This document shows, piece by piece, positions 19,149 through 28,390 of a stretch of 64,000 bases of DNA (position 1 is its first letter; the number at the start of each line of letters is the position of its first letter). This DNA is from JANNBN01 sp031385545. GTDB lineage: Bacteria; Actinomycetota; Acidimicrobiia; Acidimicrobiales; JANYDT01. The stretch spans positions 1 through 64,000 of the forward strand of contig JANNBN010000125.1 in assembly GCA_031385545.1 (NCBI GenBank). The letters run 5' to 3'. The notes under the pieces are model-generated. The model did not search any database and had not been told where the DNA came from. It was given only the letters and a program-made list of their open reading frames with translations. Position numbers and translations under genes: made by a program.

Positions 19149-21110
19149 TTAGCCGAGGCCGGTGACCGGTGGGCCGCCGACGCCGACGTTGCCATCGCCG
19201 GGCGGCGATGTCGGCTTTGGTTCCGCCTTGGTTTCAGGCGGCTTTGTCACCTTTGGCTTGGCGGTTGTCCCTTCGACCTTGGTGCTTTCAGGCTTCGAGG
19301 TGCCGGCCTTGGTGGAGTCTGAGTCTGCCCCTGCCTGCACCGGCTGGCTGTCGGGTAGACCGTCGCTTCCTGATGGACGGGTCGTGTCCGACTCCGGCTT
19401 GGTGACTTTGGGCTTCAGCGTGGTGGTGGTCGCACCGGCGGTGGGATTGCCTTGGCAATCCTTGCCTTCAGCCGGCCGGTAGAAAGCGCGCGTACGGTCT
19501 TTTTTCGTGGTGCCGTCAACGTAGGTACGCAGACGATACGTGTAAACGATCTTGCACTGATCTTTCGGCTCCACAACTTGGTCGACCACCTCACCCTTCA
19601 CGAACGGCGTGGAGTACAGGTTGACGGTGATGGACCGCGCGGAGTACGTGGGCCAGATCAAAATGCCGTAGGGCGTGTTGTTGCGAATCTTCAGATCAGG
19701 ATCGGGAAATGACAGCGTGGCTTCGCGGCCGAACGGGTACCGAGAGATGTACAGCGAATGCGACTGGTACTCCACCAGGTCGAGCCCTGCGAAGAATGCT
19801 GCGTTAAACATCGTGGTGGCGAACTGGCTGATGCCTCCGCCGAAGTTCTCTGCGTACACCCCGTCCTCGATAACGTGAGCTTTGAAGAACCCGTTTGCCG
19901 CCGTACGCGGACCGATGGTTTCGTTGACCGAGAACGTGTCGCCGGGTTTGATCACGATGCCTCGGATGAGATCGGCGATGTGATGGATGTTCTTCACCCG
20001 CACTTCGCCCGGCGCGTGCTTGGTGGTGAAGGTGGACACGAGCTGCGACACGCCGAGTGACTGAATCTGCTCGGTGGTGACCTTTGGCTGCACCTCTTCA
20101 AGCCGCAGTTCCACAATTTCACCCGACCCACCGGCAACGGCTGCGTTGAGCTGGTCGGCAGCGTCATCGGTGCAGCAGCGAAGCCCGGTCTCGGATGCAA
20201 CATGCGTGACCGTGCCGTCATCGTTGACCTGGAGACGAGCGTCTATCGCAGGCCGACCCACTGACCCGATGCCGTTGAGTACCAGAGCCAATGCCTTGTC
20301 GCCGTCGAGCTTCAACGAGACCTGTTCGTTCTCGAGGGTCGGCGTGACGAGCCGGCGTAGCTGCTTAGGCTGCACGGTAATTTCCTTTCCGTCGATCCTG
20401 ACTGCGAGCGGCTTCGAAGCGAGTTGCACGGCGCGGTCGAGCAGCGCAGACAGTTCGGCATCCGTGTATCGCGACGGAAGCACCACGCGCTCAACCGGAA
20501 TCTCCAGCGGATTGGGGCCGCCCGGCAGCAATTGTTCGAGCGTCGACACAATGACACCTGGTGAGATTCCCATTCCAGGCTTGCCCGGTTTGATGACGAA
20601 CTTGTCACCCTGGACCGCAAGCGTGGGGTCGACCGGCTGCTCTGCCGACTCGGTGTCGTTGTCGCTGATTGTCTGCGCGACGACAGTTGCATCGACGGAA
20701 ACCGGAACTTCGATCGTGTCAGTGCCGAAGAAGGCCCCGAAGTACGAGCGGACGCGGTCGCCCGCACTGTCGGAGCGTCCGATCCGTAGCAATTCGCGGC
20801 GAAGCCTGTCACGTTGCACACTGACGCCAAGCTCAGAGCCGGTCACGTTGAACGCACCTTGCGGCGGGACGATTGCCACGCTCATCGTGCGGTAGCGGCC
20901 CTCCAATTGGTCGAGGAACGAATCGAGGGAGTCGGCGCTCATCCGCCCGATGTTTTCTCCGGCAACGACGACGTTGCGCTGCACGTGATTGCGCGTACGG
21001 CGGGCATCGATCAGCGCCATCAGCACCACAACGACGAGTACCGACAGGCCAGCCAAAGCCCAGAGCGCTGCCCGCGGTACGCCACTGCGAGGATCACGGG
21101 GGGAAGTCAT
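19149..21110 (-). CDS. VanW family cell-surface protein with peptidoglycan-binding-like repeats
   Basis: A 653-residue membrane-anchored protein. One N-terminal transmembrane helix (ALWALAGLSVLVVVVLMALI) follows a short cytoplasmic tail. The middle holds two YoaR-like/peptidoglycan-binding-4 type repeats with YTDAELSALLDRAVQ and a FVIKPGKPGMGISP element. The VanW domain is clear: IKPGDTFSVNETIGPRTAAN, GGGISQFATTMFNAAFFAGL and YPFGREATL. The tail (about 575-653) is Pro/Thr/Ser/Lys-rich and disordered, as in wall-spanning proteins. The exact start is uncertain (ATG 21110 chosen; GTG 21161 possible). VanW is tied to glycopeptide loci by name, but its function is unknown. Confidence 0.85.
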   Translation of the reverse strand: MTSPRDPRSGVPRAALWALAGLSVLVVVVLMALIDARRTRNHVQRNVVVAGENIGRMSADSLDSFLDQLEGRYRTMSVAIVPPQGAFNVTGSELGVSVQRDRLRRELLRIGRSDSAGDRVRSYFGAFFGTDTIEVPVSVDATVVAQTISDNDTESAEQPVDPTLAVQGDKFVIKPGKPGMGISPGVIVSTLEQLLPGGPNPLEIPVERVVLPSRYTDAELSALLDRAVQLASKPLAVRIDGKEITVQPKQLRRLVTPTLENEQVSLKLDGDKALALVLNGIGSVGRPAIDARLQVNDDGTVTHVASETGLRCCTDDAADQLNAAVAGGSGEIVELRLEEVQPKVTTEQIQSLGVSQLVSTFTTKHAPGEVRVKNIHHIADLIRGIVIKPGDTFSVNETIGPRTAANGFFKAHVIEDGVYAENFGGGISQFATTMFNAAFFAGLDLVEYQSHSLYISRYPFGREATLSFPDPDLKIRNNTPYGILIWPTYSARSITVNLYSTPFVKGEVVDQVVEPKDQCKIVYTYRLRTYVDGTTKKDRTRAFYRPAEGKDCQGNPTAGATTTTLKPKVTKPESDTTRPSGSDGLPDSQPVQAGADSDSTKAGTSKPESTKVEGTTAKPKVTKPPETKAEPKPTSPPGDGNVGVGGPPVTGLG

Positions 21111-21306
21111 GAGTTGGCTACTGGGTCGCTTGTCGGCAGTGGTGTGTGGCCGTCGGGGCACACGTTCAGGATCGTTGCCATGGTAGTGGCGTCGTCGTTA
21201 CCGCCTGAAGGCAGATGAGCAAATCGCGGGGATTGGTGAACGACGGTCACATATGGTGTGTGTCCGTCGCAGCAGGTCCGAGCCGATACGGAACCGGCCC
21301 GCCAGC

Positions 21307-22122
21307 TCAGAGATTCGACTTGTTGCCCGGTTTGATCCGTGGGTCGAACCGGGTGATCTCGTCGAACTGTTCGCCCATCGTTTTCACGATCGCTTCGAAG
21401 CAGACCTTGCCGTGCGCCGCGTTTGACCCTGTTGGATCGCCGATCACACCGATGGGCATGGCACCAGGGGCCAGATCGTCGGGGTGGTCGAAGTCGTTCG
21501 ACAACCAGCCGAACGCGACGCTTCCACCGAAGCGGACATGGCGGTTTTCTGCGAGGTGCTCGGGAACCCGGCGCACAGCGGTGGAAAGATCGACCAGGTC
21601 CGGACGCACGTGCATCATCAGCGATGTCTCGTCGTGGCCGGCATGAATACTCATGCCAAGTTCGTTGCCTTCCTCTGTGTTCATCCACGGATGCATGAGG
21701 AACGTACGAAGGCCGTGGCGAAGCCGGATATCGCGAAGCGCTACTTGCAGCAATGCGGAGTTCCCTCCATGCGCGTTGACAAAAACCAGGGTGCGCGCAG
21801 GGGTCAACGTCAGCGATCGAGCCAGATCATCGAGGATCGACAGCATGGTGGTCGCCGAGAGCCAGAACGTGCCAGGAGCCCAGGCATGCTCGTTGGACTT
21901 GGTGAACGGCAGCGTTGGCAGCTGCCACAGGTCGAGCTGGTCGCCGAACGCGTTGACCGCCGCCGTTGTCGTGGCTTCGGCGAGCACGAAGTCCGTCGAC
22001 ACGGGGAGGTGCGGACCATGCGCCTCGATGGCCCCAAGGCCCAGCACGACAACACTGTCGGGCGTCAACCGATCGTGGAGCGTGTGAGCCGCGTGGTCGG
22101 GAAGGAACCGTGATTCAGCCAT
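21307..22122 (-). CDS. Creatininase family amidohydrolase
   Basis: A 271-residue member of the creatininase/MftE family of metal-dependent amidohydrolases. The N-terminal metal motif is AIEAHGPHLPVSTD (E33, H35 and D44), followed by VNAHGGNSALLQ and HAGHDETSLMM, which supply further ligands. Family members hydrolyse cyclic amides (creatinine), 3-dehydroshikimate-like substrates or mature mycofactocin peptides. No mycofactocin genes are visible here, so the substrate is open. It is divergent from the PYROXD2-like gene with only about 30 bp between starts. ATG 22122 with TACCCT 7 nt upstream suggests leaderless expression. Confidence 0.85.
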   Translation of the reverse strand: MAESRFLPDHAAHTLHDRLTPDSVVVLGLGAIEAHGPHLPVSTDFVLAEATTTAAVNAFGDQLDLWQLPTLPFTKSNEHAWAPGTFWLSATTMLSILDDLARSLTLTPARTLVFVNAHGGNSALLQVALRDIRLRHGLRTFLMHPWMNTEEGNELGMSIHAGHDETSLMMHVRPDLVDLSTAVRRVPEHLAENRHVRFGGSVAFGWLSNDFDHPDDLAPGAMPIGVIGDPTGSNAAHGKVCFEAIVKTMGEQFDEITRFDPRIKPGNKSNL

Positions 22123-22129
22123 TGCACGA

Positions 22130-22135
22130 AGGGTA
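22130..22135 (-). promoter_or_regulatory. -10 element of creatininase-like gene
   Basis: TACCCT on the minus strand, 7 nt before ATG 22122. The same bases look like a weak AAGGG ribosome site on the plus strand, which confuses the start of the divergent gene. Confidence 0.45.
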
Positions 22136-22153
22136 CTGGTGCACAATGGGCCT

Positions 22154-23767
22154 ATGCAGTCAACCGGCGTAATCATCATCGGAGGTGGCCACAACGGGTT
22201 GATCTGTGCTGCCTTTCTCGCCAAGGCCGGTCTCGATGTCACCGTCATCGAAGCCCGTTCGGCAGTAGGCGGCAACGCAGCAACGGAGTCAGCGCTGGAC
22301 GGGGCTCGGTTCAACATCTGCAACTGCGACCACTCGATGATCAGGGCCACGCCGATCATCGACGAACTCGGGTTGACTGCGCACGGTCTGCGCTACGTGG
22401 ATTCGCACCTGTCACAGGTCAACGTCCACTGGGACGGTGGCCCAGCGTGGTACCTGTTCCACGACCTCGAACGCACCATGGACTCCATCCGCCACAGCTA
22501 TCCGTCGGAAGCTGACAATTACAGGCGCTACGTCGCTGCAGCCGGGCCGATCGTACGTACGATTATCGATGTTGCCAACGCAACCCCCACCCCGGGTGCA
22601 ATCGCAGCGAAAGTTCTCCGGCGGCCTCGCGGTGCCAGTTCGATCATGTCTTGGTCGCGCCGCAGTGTCGGCGATGTGATGCGCTCGTTCTTCACCGCCG
22701 AGCCGATGCGCGGCCCCGCGGTCACAACCGGTCCTGCTGTCTGGGGTCTATCGCCCGAGTTCTCGGGGACCGGCCTCGGCGCGATGACGTACGCACTGCG
22801 CCACGAGGTGCTCTCCGGGCGCCCGGTCGGTGGCAGTGGTGCGCTTCCGGAGGCGCTGCGGGCCGCCTTGATCGAAGAGGGAGGCCGGGTGATGTGCAAC
22901 ACCCGCGTCTCACAGATCCTGTGCGAAGGTGACCGGGTCATCGGGGTTCGCGTGCAGAACGGTGACGAAATCCGAGCTGCAATTGTGGTGTGCGCGGCGG
23001 ATCCGCGTGCGGCACTCGTCGAGTGGCTCACCGATGCCCCACCGCAGGCTTCGGCGTTGATCGAGCGCTACCGAACTCAACCGACGCTCGACGGGTACGA
23101 GTCAAAGATCGACGCAGTGATCAACGGGCGCTACCGGTTTCGCTCGGTCGAGGACGAAGGGCTTGCTGCGGCCGGACTCACCGCAGATGATGCAGCGCAC
23201 GCAACCACCATTGTGTCGGTCAGCCTGGCCGATATGGCTGCGGCGTACGAGTTGAAACAGCAAGGCCGAATCGCGCAGCGACCGATGTTCTTTGCCAACA
23301 CCCCTTCGGTGAAGGACCGGTCGATGGCCGCCGGTCTGGCCGCTACGCAGGACATCTTCAGCATGGAGATCTTGTGGACCCCGTACGCGCTGCACGGTGG
23401 GTGGGACGGCAGCACCGAGCCGCAACGGTGGATGCAGCGATTCGGTGACCTTGTCGATGTCAACGGGTTCGGGTCGTTCAGCGATGCTGTCGACCGGTGG
23501 CGGTTGATGGGGCCACGCGAATACGAGGCGCAGTTCTCGATGGTGCGCGGCTATGCGCCTTCGTTTGCAGGGACGCCGCTCACCACCATGCTCGGCAAGG
23601 ACCCCGAGCTCACCCGTTACGAAACGCCGGTCCGGGGGCTGTTCCTCACAGGTGCAGCCACGTTCCCGGGGGCTGGCATCTGGGGCGCGTCGGGCCGCAA
23701 CGCCGCTGCAGCCATTCTCCGGTCAGACGGGCGCAGCGCCCGCGCCCGCGCTGCCGCCCGTTCCTGA
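22154..23767 (+). CDS. Phytoene dehydrogenase-like (PYROXD2-type) FAD oxidoreductase
   Basis: A 537-residue flavoprotein of the COG1233 group. VIIIGGGHNGLICAAFLAKA at the N-terminus binds FAD, RFNICNCDHSMI and the VGGSGALPEALRAALIEEGG region are family features, and LFLTGAATFPGAGIWGASGR near the end is the second FAD motif. It resembles PYROXD2 more than true carotenoid desaturases, and no carotenoid genes are nearby, so the substrate is unknown. ATG 22154 is used; GTG 22139 in the same frame, with AAGGG 5 nt before it, is a real alternative adding five residues. Confidence 0.85.
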   Translation: MQSTGVIIIGGGHNGLICAAFLAKAGLDVTVIEARSAVGGNAATESALDGARFNICNCDHSMIRATPIIDELGLTAHGLRYVDSHLSQVNVHWDGGPAWYLFHDLERTMDSIRHSYPSEADNYRRYVAAAGPIVRTIIDVANATPTPGAIAAKVLRRPRGASSIMSWSRRSVGDVMRSFFTAEPMRGPAVTTGPAVWGLSPEFSGTGLGAMTYALRHEVLSGRPVGGSGALPEALRAALIEEGGRVMCNTRVSQILCEGDRVIGVRVQNGDEIRAAIVVCAADPRAALVEWLTDAPPQASALIERYRTQPTLDGYESKIDAVINGRYRFRSVEDEGLAAAGLTADDAAHATTIVSVSLADMAAAYELKQQGRIAQRPMFFANTPSVKDRSMAAGLAATQDIFSMEILWTPYALHGGWDGSTEPQRWMQRFGDLVDVNGFGSFSDAVDRWRLMGPREYEAQFSMVRGYAPSFAGTPLTTMLGKDPELTRYETPVRGLFLTGAATFPGAGIWGASGRNAAAAILRSDGRSARARAAARS

Positions 23768-23792
23768 CCTCTGTCTGGGGCCTGCTCGCCCA

Positions 23793-23884
23793 CAGACGCG
23801 CAACTCGGCCGAGCCAGACGCGCAACTTGCCCAAAATGCGCCTGTGGCGACAGCGAAAGTGCCGAGTTGTGTGGGATTTTGGGC
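23793..23884. repeat. Structured intergenic element with direct and inverted repeats
   Basis: cagacgcgcaact occurs at 23793-23805 and 23815-23827 (22-bp period). gcgcaactcggc (23798-23809) is mirrored with two mismatches at 23861-23872, and gcccaaaat (23829-23837) pairs exactly with attttgggc (23876-23884). The whole block can fold into a long interrupted stem. It sits between two convergent genes, upstream of the terminator. Confidence 0.6.
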
Positions 23885-23918
23885 CGCGATGTGTGGGTCT
23901 GGACAGTGAGGTGACGCG

Positions 23919-23948
23919 AAACGTCCCGGGTGCAAGCCCGGGACGTTT
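23919..23948. terminator. Bidirectional hairpin between convergent genes
   Basis: A perfect 12-bp stem (aaacgtcccggg at 23919-23930 with cccgggacgttt at 23937-23948) and a 6-nt loop. It carries AAA and TTT at its ends, so it can act for both the flavoprotein gene (+) and the ABC lipoprotein gene (-). Confidence 0.85.
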
Positions 23949-23994
23949 GTCTGTCATCTGAAACCGTCGTCGGGGAATCCCCCGGCGAGTCAGA

Positions 23995-25248
23995 TCAAGG
24001 AAGCTTGATGCTCGGGTCGATGAACTCGTTGGTGACGATGTCAGCAGCGGTGAGTGCCGCATTGACCTCGGTGCCTTCCTTCTCGTAGATCGGGAGGGCC
24101 TTCTTGATGAACGCATCGACACGGGCGGTGTCGAACGAACCGAGTGTGCCGTCGGGACTGTTGGCGACGAGGGCGTCCTTCAGCTGGTATTCAACTGAAG
24201 CAGCCGCCTGGCTGGCGGTGTAGACCCAGCCGGTGTTGTACTTCGTGACGAGGTCGAGGATCAGCGTGTTGGCAGCGGCGGGGTTTGACACGTAGTCACG
24301 AGCGGCGCGCTGGACAACTGGGACGAGTGCCTTGAAGCATGCCTTGTTCGCATCGAAGTCAGCTGAGCGGACTCCGAGTGCGGCCGCGTAGGCGTCCCAG
24401 CCTGCGTCGTGAAGTAGCTGGTAGGCAACGGGCTTGGCCCATTCCTTCAGCTCCTTCTCGTAGAAGTACGGCTCGGCCGAAGCGAAGCCCTGCTGGGCTG
24501 ACTTCCCGTTGTCGGCAACCCATGCTGACGGCTCACCCTTGTAGGAGCCGTCGATCTGGTCCTGGTTGATGATGCCTGCGCCAACGAGGTAGCTGAGGTA
24601 CGCAGCTGGGCCGAACACGCGGATCTTGGTGTCCTTCGGCAGGTCTGCGATCGCCTTGGCGTCGGGGTACTTCTCTGGGTCCCACATGATGATCTGCGGG
24701 TTCTTGTTGAGCGGGGCGACTATGGACTTGGTCGGGAATTTGGTGTAGCTGGCGACTGCGTCGTCGTTCGCGACGTAGGCCAGCAGAATCGACTGGTCCT
24801 TGTACATCGTGGCGATGGGCGACTCGAAACCGATGGCAGGGCCGCCGACGCGGATCTCGATCTTGATGCCCGTGTCGGTGGTGCCGTCCATGAGCGGGCC
24901 GGTGACGCGCTTGGTGTCGGTGTCGATGGTTGGGCTGGCACCCACCATCTGGTACAGCGCACCGTGCTCGGCCTCAGGGTTCCAGTCGGTCTGGATGGCG
25001 ATCGTGGCTGGGCACACGCCAGCCAGCGATGCACCGGCTGCGGCTGCGGCGACCGTGGTCTCGGCGGCAACTGCGACCGTTGTTTCAGCGGCGACGGTTT
25101 CGGCGGGGGTGGTCTCGACGACTGCCTCGGTGGCAGGTGCTTCTTCGGCGGCAACGGTGGTGTCGACGGTTTCGGCGGCATCACTGCCACAGGCTGCGAG
25201 GAACAATGCCCCGGCCAGTGGCAGAGCCAGCAGCGCTGACTTCTTCAT
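23995..25248 (-). CDS. ABC transporter substrate-binding lipoprotein (NMT1/ThiY-like)
   Basis: A 417-residue lipoprotein: signal MKKSALLALPLAGALFLAACG with lipobox LAAC, then a low-complexity linker rich in ETTVAA (about 24-65), then a periplasmic-binding domain with QTDWNPEAEHGALYQMVG, typical of NitT/TauT/ThiY-type receptors for nitrogen-containing heterocycles or sulfonates. AAGGAG lies 8 nt before ATG 25248. The gene is the last of the permease/ATPase set, 59 nt after the permease. The ligand is inferred to be a pyrimidine-like compound from the upstream deaminase and monooxygenase. Confidence 0.88.
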   Translation of the reverse strand: MKKSALLALPLAGALFLAACGSDAAETVDTTVAAEEAPATEAVVETTPAETVAAETTVAVAAETTVAAAAAGASLAGVCPATIAIQTDWNPEAEHGALYQMVGASPTIDTDTKRVTGPLMDGTTDTGIKIEIRVGGPAIGFESPIATMYKDQSILLAYVANDDAVASYTKFPTKSIVAPLNKNPQIIMWDPEKYPDAKAIADLPKDTKIRVFGPAAYLSYLVGAGIINQDQIDGSYKGEPSAWVADNGKSAQQGFASAEPYFYEKELKEWAKPVAYQLLHDAGWDAYAAALGVRSADFDANKACFKALVPVVQRAARDYVSNPAAANTLILDLVTKYNTGWVYTASQAAASVEYQLKDALVANSPDGTLGSFDTARVDAFIKKALPIYEKEGTEVNAALTAADIVTNEFIDPSIKLP

Positions 25249-25267
25249 AGATGGTCTCCTTAGGAGT

Positions 25268-25288
25268 GGTGGGTGGTGGGTGGTGGGT
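25268..25288. repeat. Three tandem 7-bp units between permease and receptor genes
   Basis: ggtgggt repeats exactly three times (25268-25274, 25275-25281, 25282-25288) in the short spacer. It is C-rich in the mRNA sense. Confidence 0.7.
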
Positions 25289-25307
25289 GAATGAGAACGG
25301 TGCGCAG

Positions 25308-26225
25308 TTAACGCTTGGTTGTGTTCCAGCGTCCGACGACGACGCTTTCGAGGACGGCGAAGAATGCGAAGAAGGCAAGGCCAAGCACTGCAGCCATCAC
25401 GATGCAGGCCCACGTTGCCGGCCCGTTGAGACGCGAGTTGTACACGTCGACCTGCTGTCCGAGGCCGGCTTCACCAGCCCGGAAGAACACGTCACCGACG
25501 ATGGCACCGATGACCGCAAGCCCGGCCGAGATGCGGAAGCCGGCGAAAACCGCTGGAGACGCTGCTGGCAGTTGCAGCTTGGTCAACCGGGTCCACCGGC
25601 TGGAGCCGTGCAGCGTGAACAGGTCGTGGAAACCTGGGTCGACTCCGGTGATGCCGAACAGGGTGTTGGACAGGATCGGGAAGATGGTGATGATGACGGT
25701 GACCAGAATGCGCGGGGCCTGGCTGTAGCCCATCACTGCGCCGATGAGCGGCGAGACGGTGAGAATTGGAATCGCCTGCAGCGCAACGAGGTATGGCCAC
25801 AGGGAGAACTCCAGCCACTTGGCCATGCTCATGACCACGGCCGTGAGCACGCCCAGCACGATGGCGATGGAGAGGCCGACCACCGCAACCTTGATGTCGA
25901 GCCACGTGGCCTTGAACACTGCATTGCGGATGACTGGAACGCCGTCCTTGGTCTCGAAGAGGAACGCCTTCGTGATGATTCGGTGCGGCGGCGGCAGGAC
26001 GAACCGCTTGTACGGAGCAAGGAGCAACCGGGCTCCGTACCAAGTACCCATCATCAGGCCGAAGACGGCGATAGGCCCAATGACCTTGATCGGTCTGAAC
26101 GGTTCTTTGACCGCTTTCGGTGCGTCGCGCTCGATCGGAGCGAGGACAAGTGCCTTATCGGTGTCATGTGCCGCATCAGGAGGGAGCGAGCCGGCGACGA
26201 TATCCCCACGGTCCTGGATCGTCAC
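25308..26225 (-). CDS. ABC transporter permease (TauC/ThiX-like)
   Basis: A 305-residue binding-protein-dependent permease with about six transmembrane helices after a 45-residue hydrophilic N-terminus. The EAA-type loop that contacts the ATPase is visible around the segment FTLHGSSRWTRLTKLQLPAA. The sequence fits the NitT/TauT/ThiX group. Its start overlaps the end of the ATPase gene by 4 nt, so the two are translationally coupled. It works with the ATPase and lipoprotein as one importer. Confidence 0.9.
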   Translation of the reverse strand: MTIQDRGDIVAGSLPPDAAHDTDKALVLAPIERDAPKAVKEPFRPIKVIGPIAVFGLMMGTWYGARLLLAPYKRFVLPPPHRIITKAFLFETKDGVPVIRNAVFKATWLDIKVAVVGLSIAIVLGVLTAVVMSMAKWLEFSLWPYLVALQAIPILTVSPLIGAVMGYSQAPRILVTVIITIFPILSNTLFGITGVDPGFHDLFTLHGSSRWTRLTKLQLPAASPAVFAGFRISAGLAVIGAIVGDVFFRAGEAGLGQQVDVYNSRLNGPATWACIVMAAVLGLAFFAFFAVLESVVVGRWNTTKR

Positions 26226-27010
26226 CGTGCACCGCCCACCGCGACCCGGGCCTGCGGCGAAGCGGACGCCGTGGTGACGTACGCCGAGTGGAGCGCGTCG
26301 TTGACCGCCCCGGTGAGCCGGGCGAACTCCGGCGTGTACCGGATCGACTCCGTACGTGGATATTCGAACGGCACGGCGAACTCGGCGATCAGCCGACCGG
26401 GTCGAGCTGACATCACCAGCACACGCGTCGACAGGTAGACCGCTTCTGAGATGGAGTGCGTGATGAACAACCCGGCGAACTGGTTGCGCACGAACAGCTG
26501 CATCAGCTCGGTGTTGAGGCGATCTCGGGTGATCTCGTCGATCGCGCCGAAGGGCTCATCGAACAGGAAGACCTTGGGGTTGAGCGTGAGGGAGCGGGCC
26601 AGCGATGCCCGCATCTTCATGCCGCCGGACAGCGACTTTGGGAATTTCTTCTCGAACCCCCTGAGGCCAACCAGTTCGATGGCCTCGGCCGCAAGACGCG
26701 TCGCCTCGGCGCGTGGCATCTTGTGCAGCTCGGCGAACAGTTCGACGTTGCGCTGCACGGTGCGGAACGGCAACAGCGTGGCATCTTGGAACACATAGCC
26801 GATTGAGCTGCGGTCCACGTCGATGGACCCGCCGGTGATGTCCATGAGGCCCGACGCCATCTTGAGCAGCGTCGACTTGCCGCACCCCGATGGGCCGATG
26901 ATGGAGACGAATTCCTCGGCCGCGACCGAAAACGAGACGTTGTCCACCGCATGCGTGCCGTCAGGAAAGACGCGGGAGACGTCGTTGAAGCTGATCTGCG
27001 GTACAGACAT
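26222..27010 (-). CDS. ABC transporter ATP-binding protein (TauB/ThiZ-like)
   Basis: A 262-residue ATPase. Walker A is GPSGCGKST, the Q-loop lies in VFQDATLLPFRTV, the signature is LSGGMKMRASLARSL, Walker B is VFLFDEPFGAID and the switch His is in LFITHSISEAVYL. ATG 27010 is chosen because AAGGTG sits 6 nt upstream; an in-frame ATG 18 nt earlier is less well placed. It heads the three-gene importer (ATPase, permease, receptor) and follows the deaminase gene by 156 nt on the same strand. Confidence 0.93.
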   Translation of the reverse strand: MSVPQISFNDVSRVFPDGTHAVDNVSFSVAAEEFVSIIGPSGCGKSTLLKMASGLMDITGGSIDVDRSSIGYVFQDATLLPFRTVQRNVELFAELHKMPRAEATRLAAEAIELVGLRGFEKKFPKSLSGGMKMRASLARSLTLNPKVFLFDEPFGAIDEITRDRLNTELMQLFVRNQFAGLFITHSISEAVYLSTRVLVMSARPGRLIAEFAVPFEYPRTESIRYTPEFARLTGAVNDALHSAYVTTASASPQARVAVGGAR

Positions 27011-27166
27011 CCGTGACACCTTACGCAATCGTGAACCCCATTCGCTCTGGAGGCAGGTGTGTTCACCTTCCGGTCATAAACGCGATGGACCGATTCGTCC
27101 AGGTTCGCGTCCACGTCGAGCTGGTCCGTGTGAAGCGATTCTCAAGCCAACCTCACGGTGCGATCA

Positions 27167-28387
27167 TCAGCCCACGGAACGACTGACGGTGGTCTCGGCA
27201 ACGAGGCGGCCTCGTTTCCAGACCCGACGGTGCTGGTCTGCCCGAGCGATCGCATCGGCCAGGTCTGGGGCACGCAGCGACACGAGATCGGCCACGTGGC
27301 CTACGGCGAGAAGCGGGACCGGGCGACCCATTGCTCGATGCGCAGCGCCGGCCACTGAGTCCCATGCCTCGTGCGGGAGCAGGTGGCCAGCCATCACCAT
27401 CAGCGCAGCCGTCTCGCACGGGTCGTGGCGGCCCATCGAGTTGAACGGGTCACGGACGTTGTCGGCACCCGCTGCGACGTTGACGCCGGCACGGCGCAGT
27501 GCATGAACCGCGGTGAGACCCCGAGGCGGGGCGACCGGGTGATCGCGCGACTGGAGGAATAGGTTCGTCTGCGGCAGTGCGATAACCGAGATGCCAGCTG
27601 CTGCGACGAGCGCAGCGGTGTCGGCCTGTCTGCCGACGTCCTGCACACCAAGACTGCAGCAATGACTGGCTACTGTCCCGCCGGTGTATCCGGTGGCGAT
27701 GATGCGTTCGGCGAGATAGCGAAGATCTTCACTGCGGGCGTCGAGGTTTTCGTCTGTGTGCAGATCGATCGCCCGGCCTTCGGTCCCGGCGATGTCGAGT
27801 GCGATGTCGGTCGCCTCGGTGCCGACCACGTCGAGATGGGGGCATCCGCCAACCACGACTGACGGATCCATCATCACACTGGAGCGCAGCAGACGTCGGT
27901 TTGCCTCGTTGCCACCAGTCACCCAGCCGGTGAGGGATACGACCTGAACATCGCAGATCGCTGCAACGTCGGCGCGCACTTGCAGGAGGGCCTCCATCGC
28001 CGCAAGGTCGATGCCCTCGTGCACATTGACGTGTGTTCGGACGGCGGTGATGCCAGAAGCCACGAGCTCCTGAACCGCTTGCGTACCTCGACGGACCATA
28101 TCGGCGACTGTCAGCGATGGGAAGAAGTTCGTCCACCCCTGGACAGCGCCCATCAGATCGCCCTTTGGGTTGGCCACCAGCTGTGCGGTGAGCACCTTGT
28201 CGAGGTGCGCGTGCGGCTCTGCCGGAGCTGCGAGGAGGAGATCACCGTCAAGGTTGACTGAGTTCGGTGGGGCGACTTCAGCGGTATGCGCGACGACGGA
28301 GGTGATCAGCCCGCTGACCGAGTCGACCTGGACGTCGATTGCCGTGCCGTCGATGCTGCGCGCGTCGGTGATCCAGAACGTCGACAC
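27167..28387 (-). CDS. Cytosine deaminase-like amidohydrolase
   Basis: A 406-residue metal-dependent amidohydrolase of the cytosine/isocytosine deaminase group. Visible ligands and catalytic parts: PHAHLDK (first His pair), RTHVNVHEG, DLHTDENLD (metal His and catalytic Glu region), ASHCCSLG and GADNVRDPFN (the metal Asp). These enzymes deaminate or open pyrimidine and related rings. GTG 28387 follows the LLM gene's stop by 3 nt, a clear operon. The nearby importer suggests uptake of the substrate. The precise ring compound cannot be named. Confidence 0.88.
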   Translation of the reverse strand: MSTFWITDARSIDGTAIDVQVDSVSGLITSVVAHTAEVAPPNSVNLDGDLLLAAPAEPHAHLDKVLTAQLVANPKGDLMGAVQGWTNFFPSLTVADMVRRGTQAVQELVASGITAVRTHVNVHEGIDLAAMEALLQVRADVAAICDVQVVSLTGWVTGGNEANRRLLRSSVMMDPSVVVGGCPHLDVVGTEATDIALDIAGTEGRAIDLHTDENLDARSEDLRYLAERIIATGYTGGTVASHCCSLGVQDVGRQADTAALVAAAGISVIALPQTNLFLQSRDHPVAPPRGLTAVHALRRAGVNVAAGADNVRDPFNSMGRHDPCETAALMVMAGHLLPHEAWDSVAGAAHRAMGRPVPLLAVGHVADLVSLRAPDLADAIARADQHRRVWKRGRLVAETTVSRSVG

Positions 28388-28390
28388 GAC

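Noticed and set aside
19149..21110. Vancomycin resistance locus because of VanW.
   Set aside because: No VanHAX or VanRS-type genes; VanW domains are widespread in wall proteins.
21307..22122. Creatininase-like gene as mycofactocin MftE.
   Set aside because: No MftA-D genes in the window, and general creatininase-family motifs do not single out MftE.
22154..23767. Carotenoid biosynthesis role for the phytoene dehydrogenase-like gene.
   Set aside because: No phytoene synthase or cyclase nearby, and the C-terminal motif fits the PYROXD2 group better.
25268..25288. GGTGGGT repeats considered as a G-quadruplex switch.
   Set aside because: Only three full GGG runs, and the G-rich strand is not the mRNA strand of the operon.
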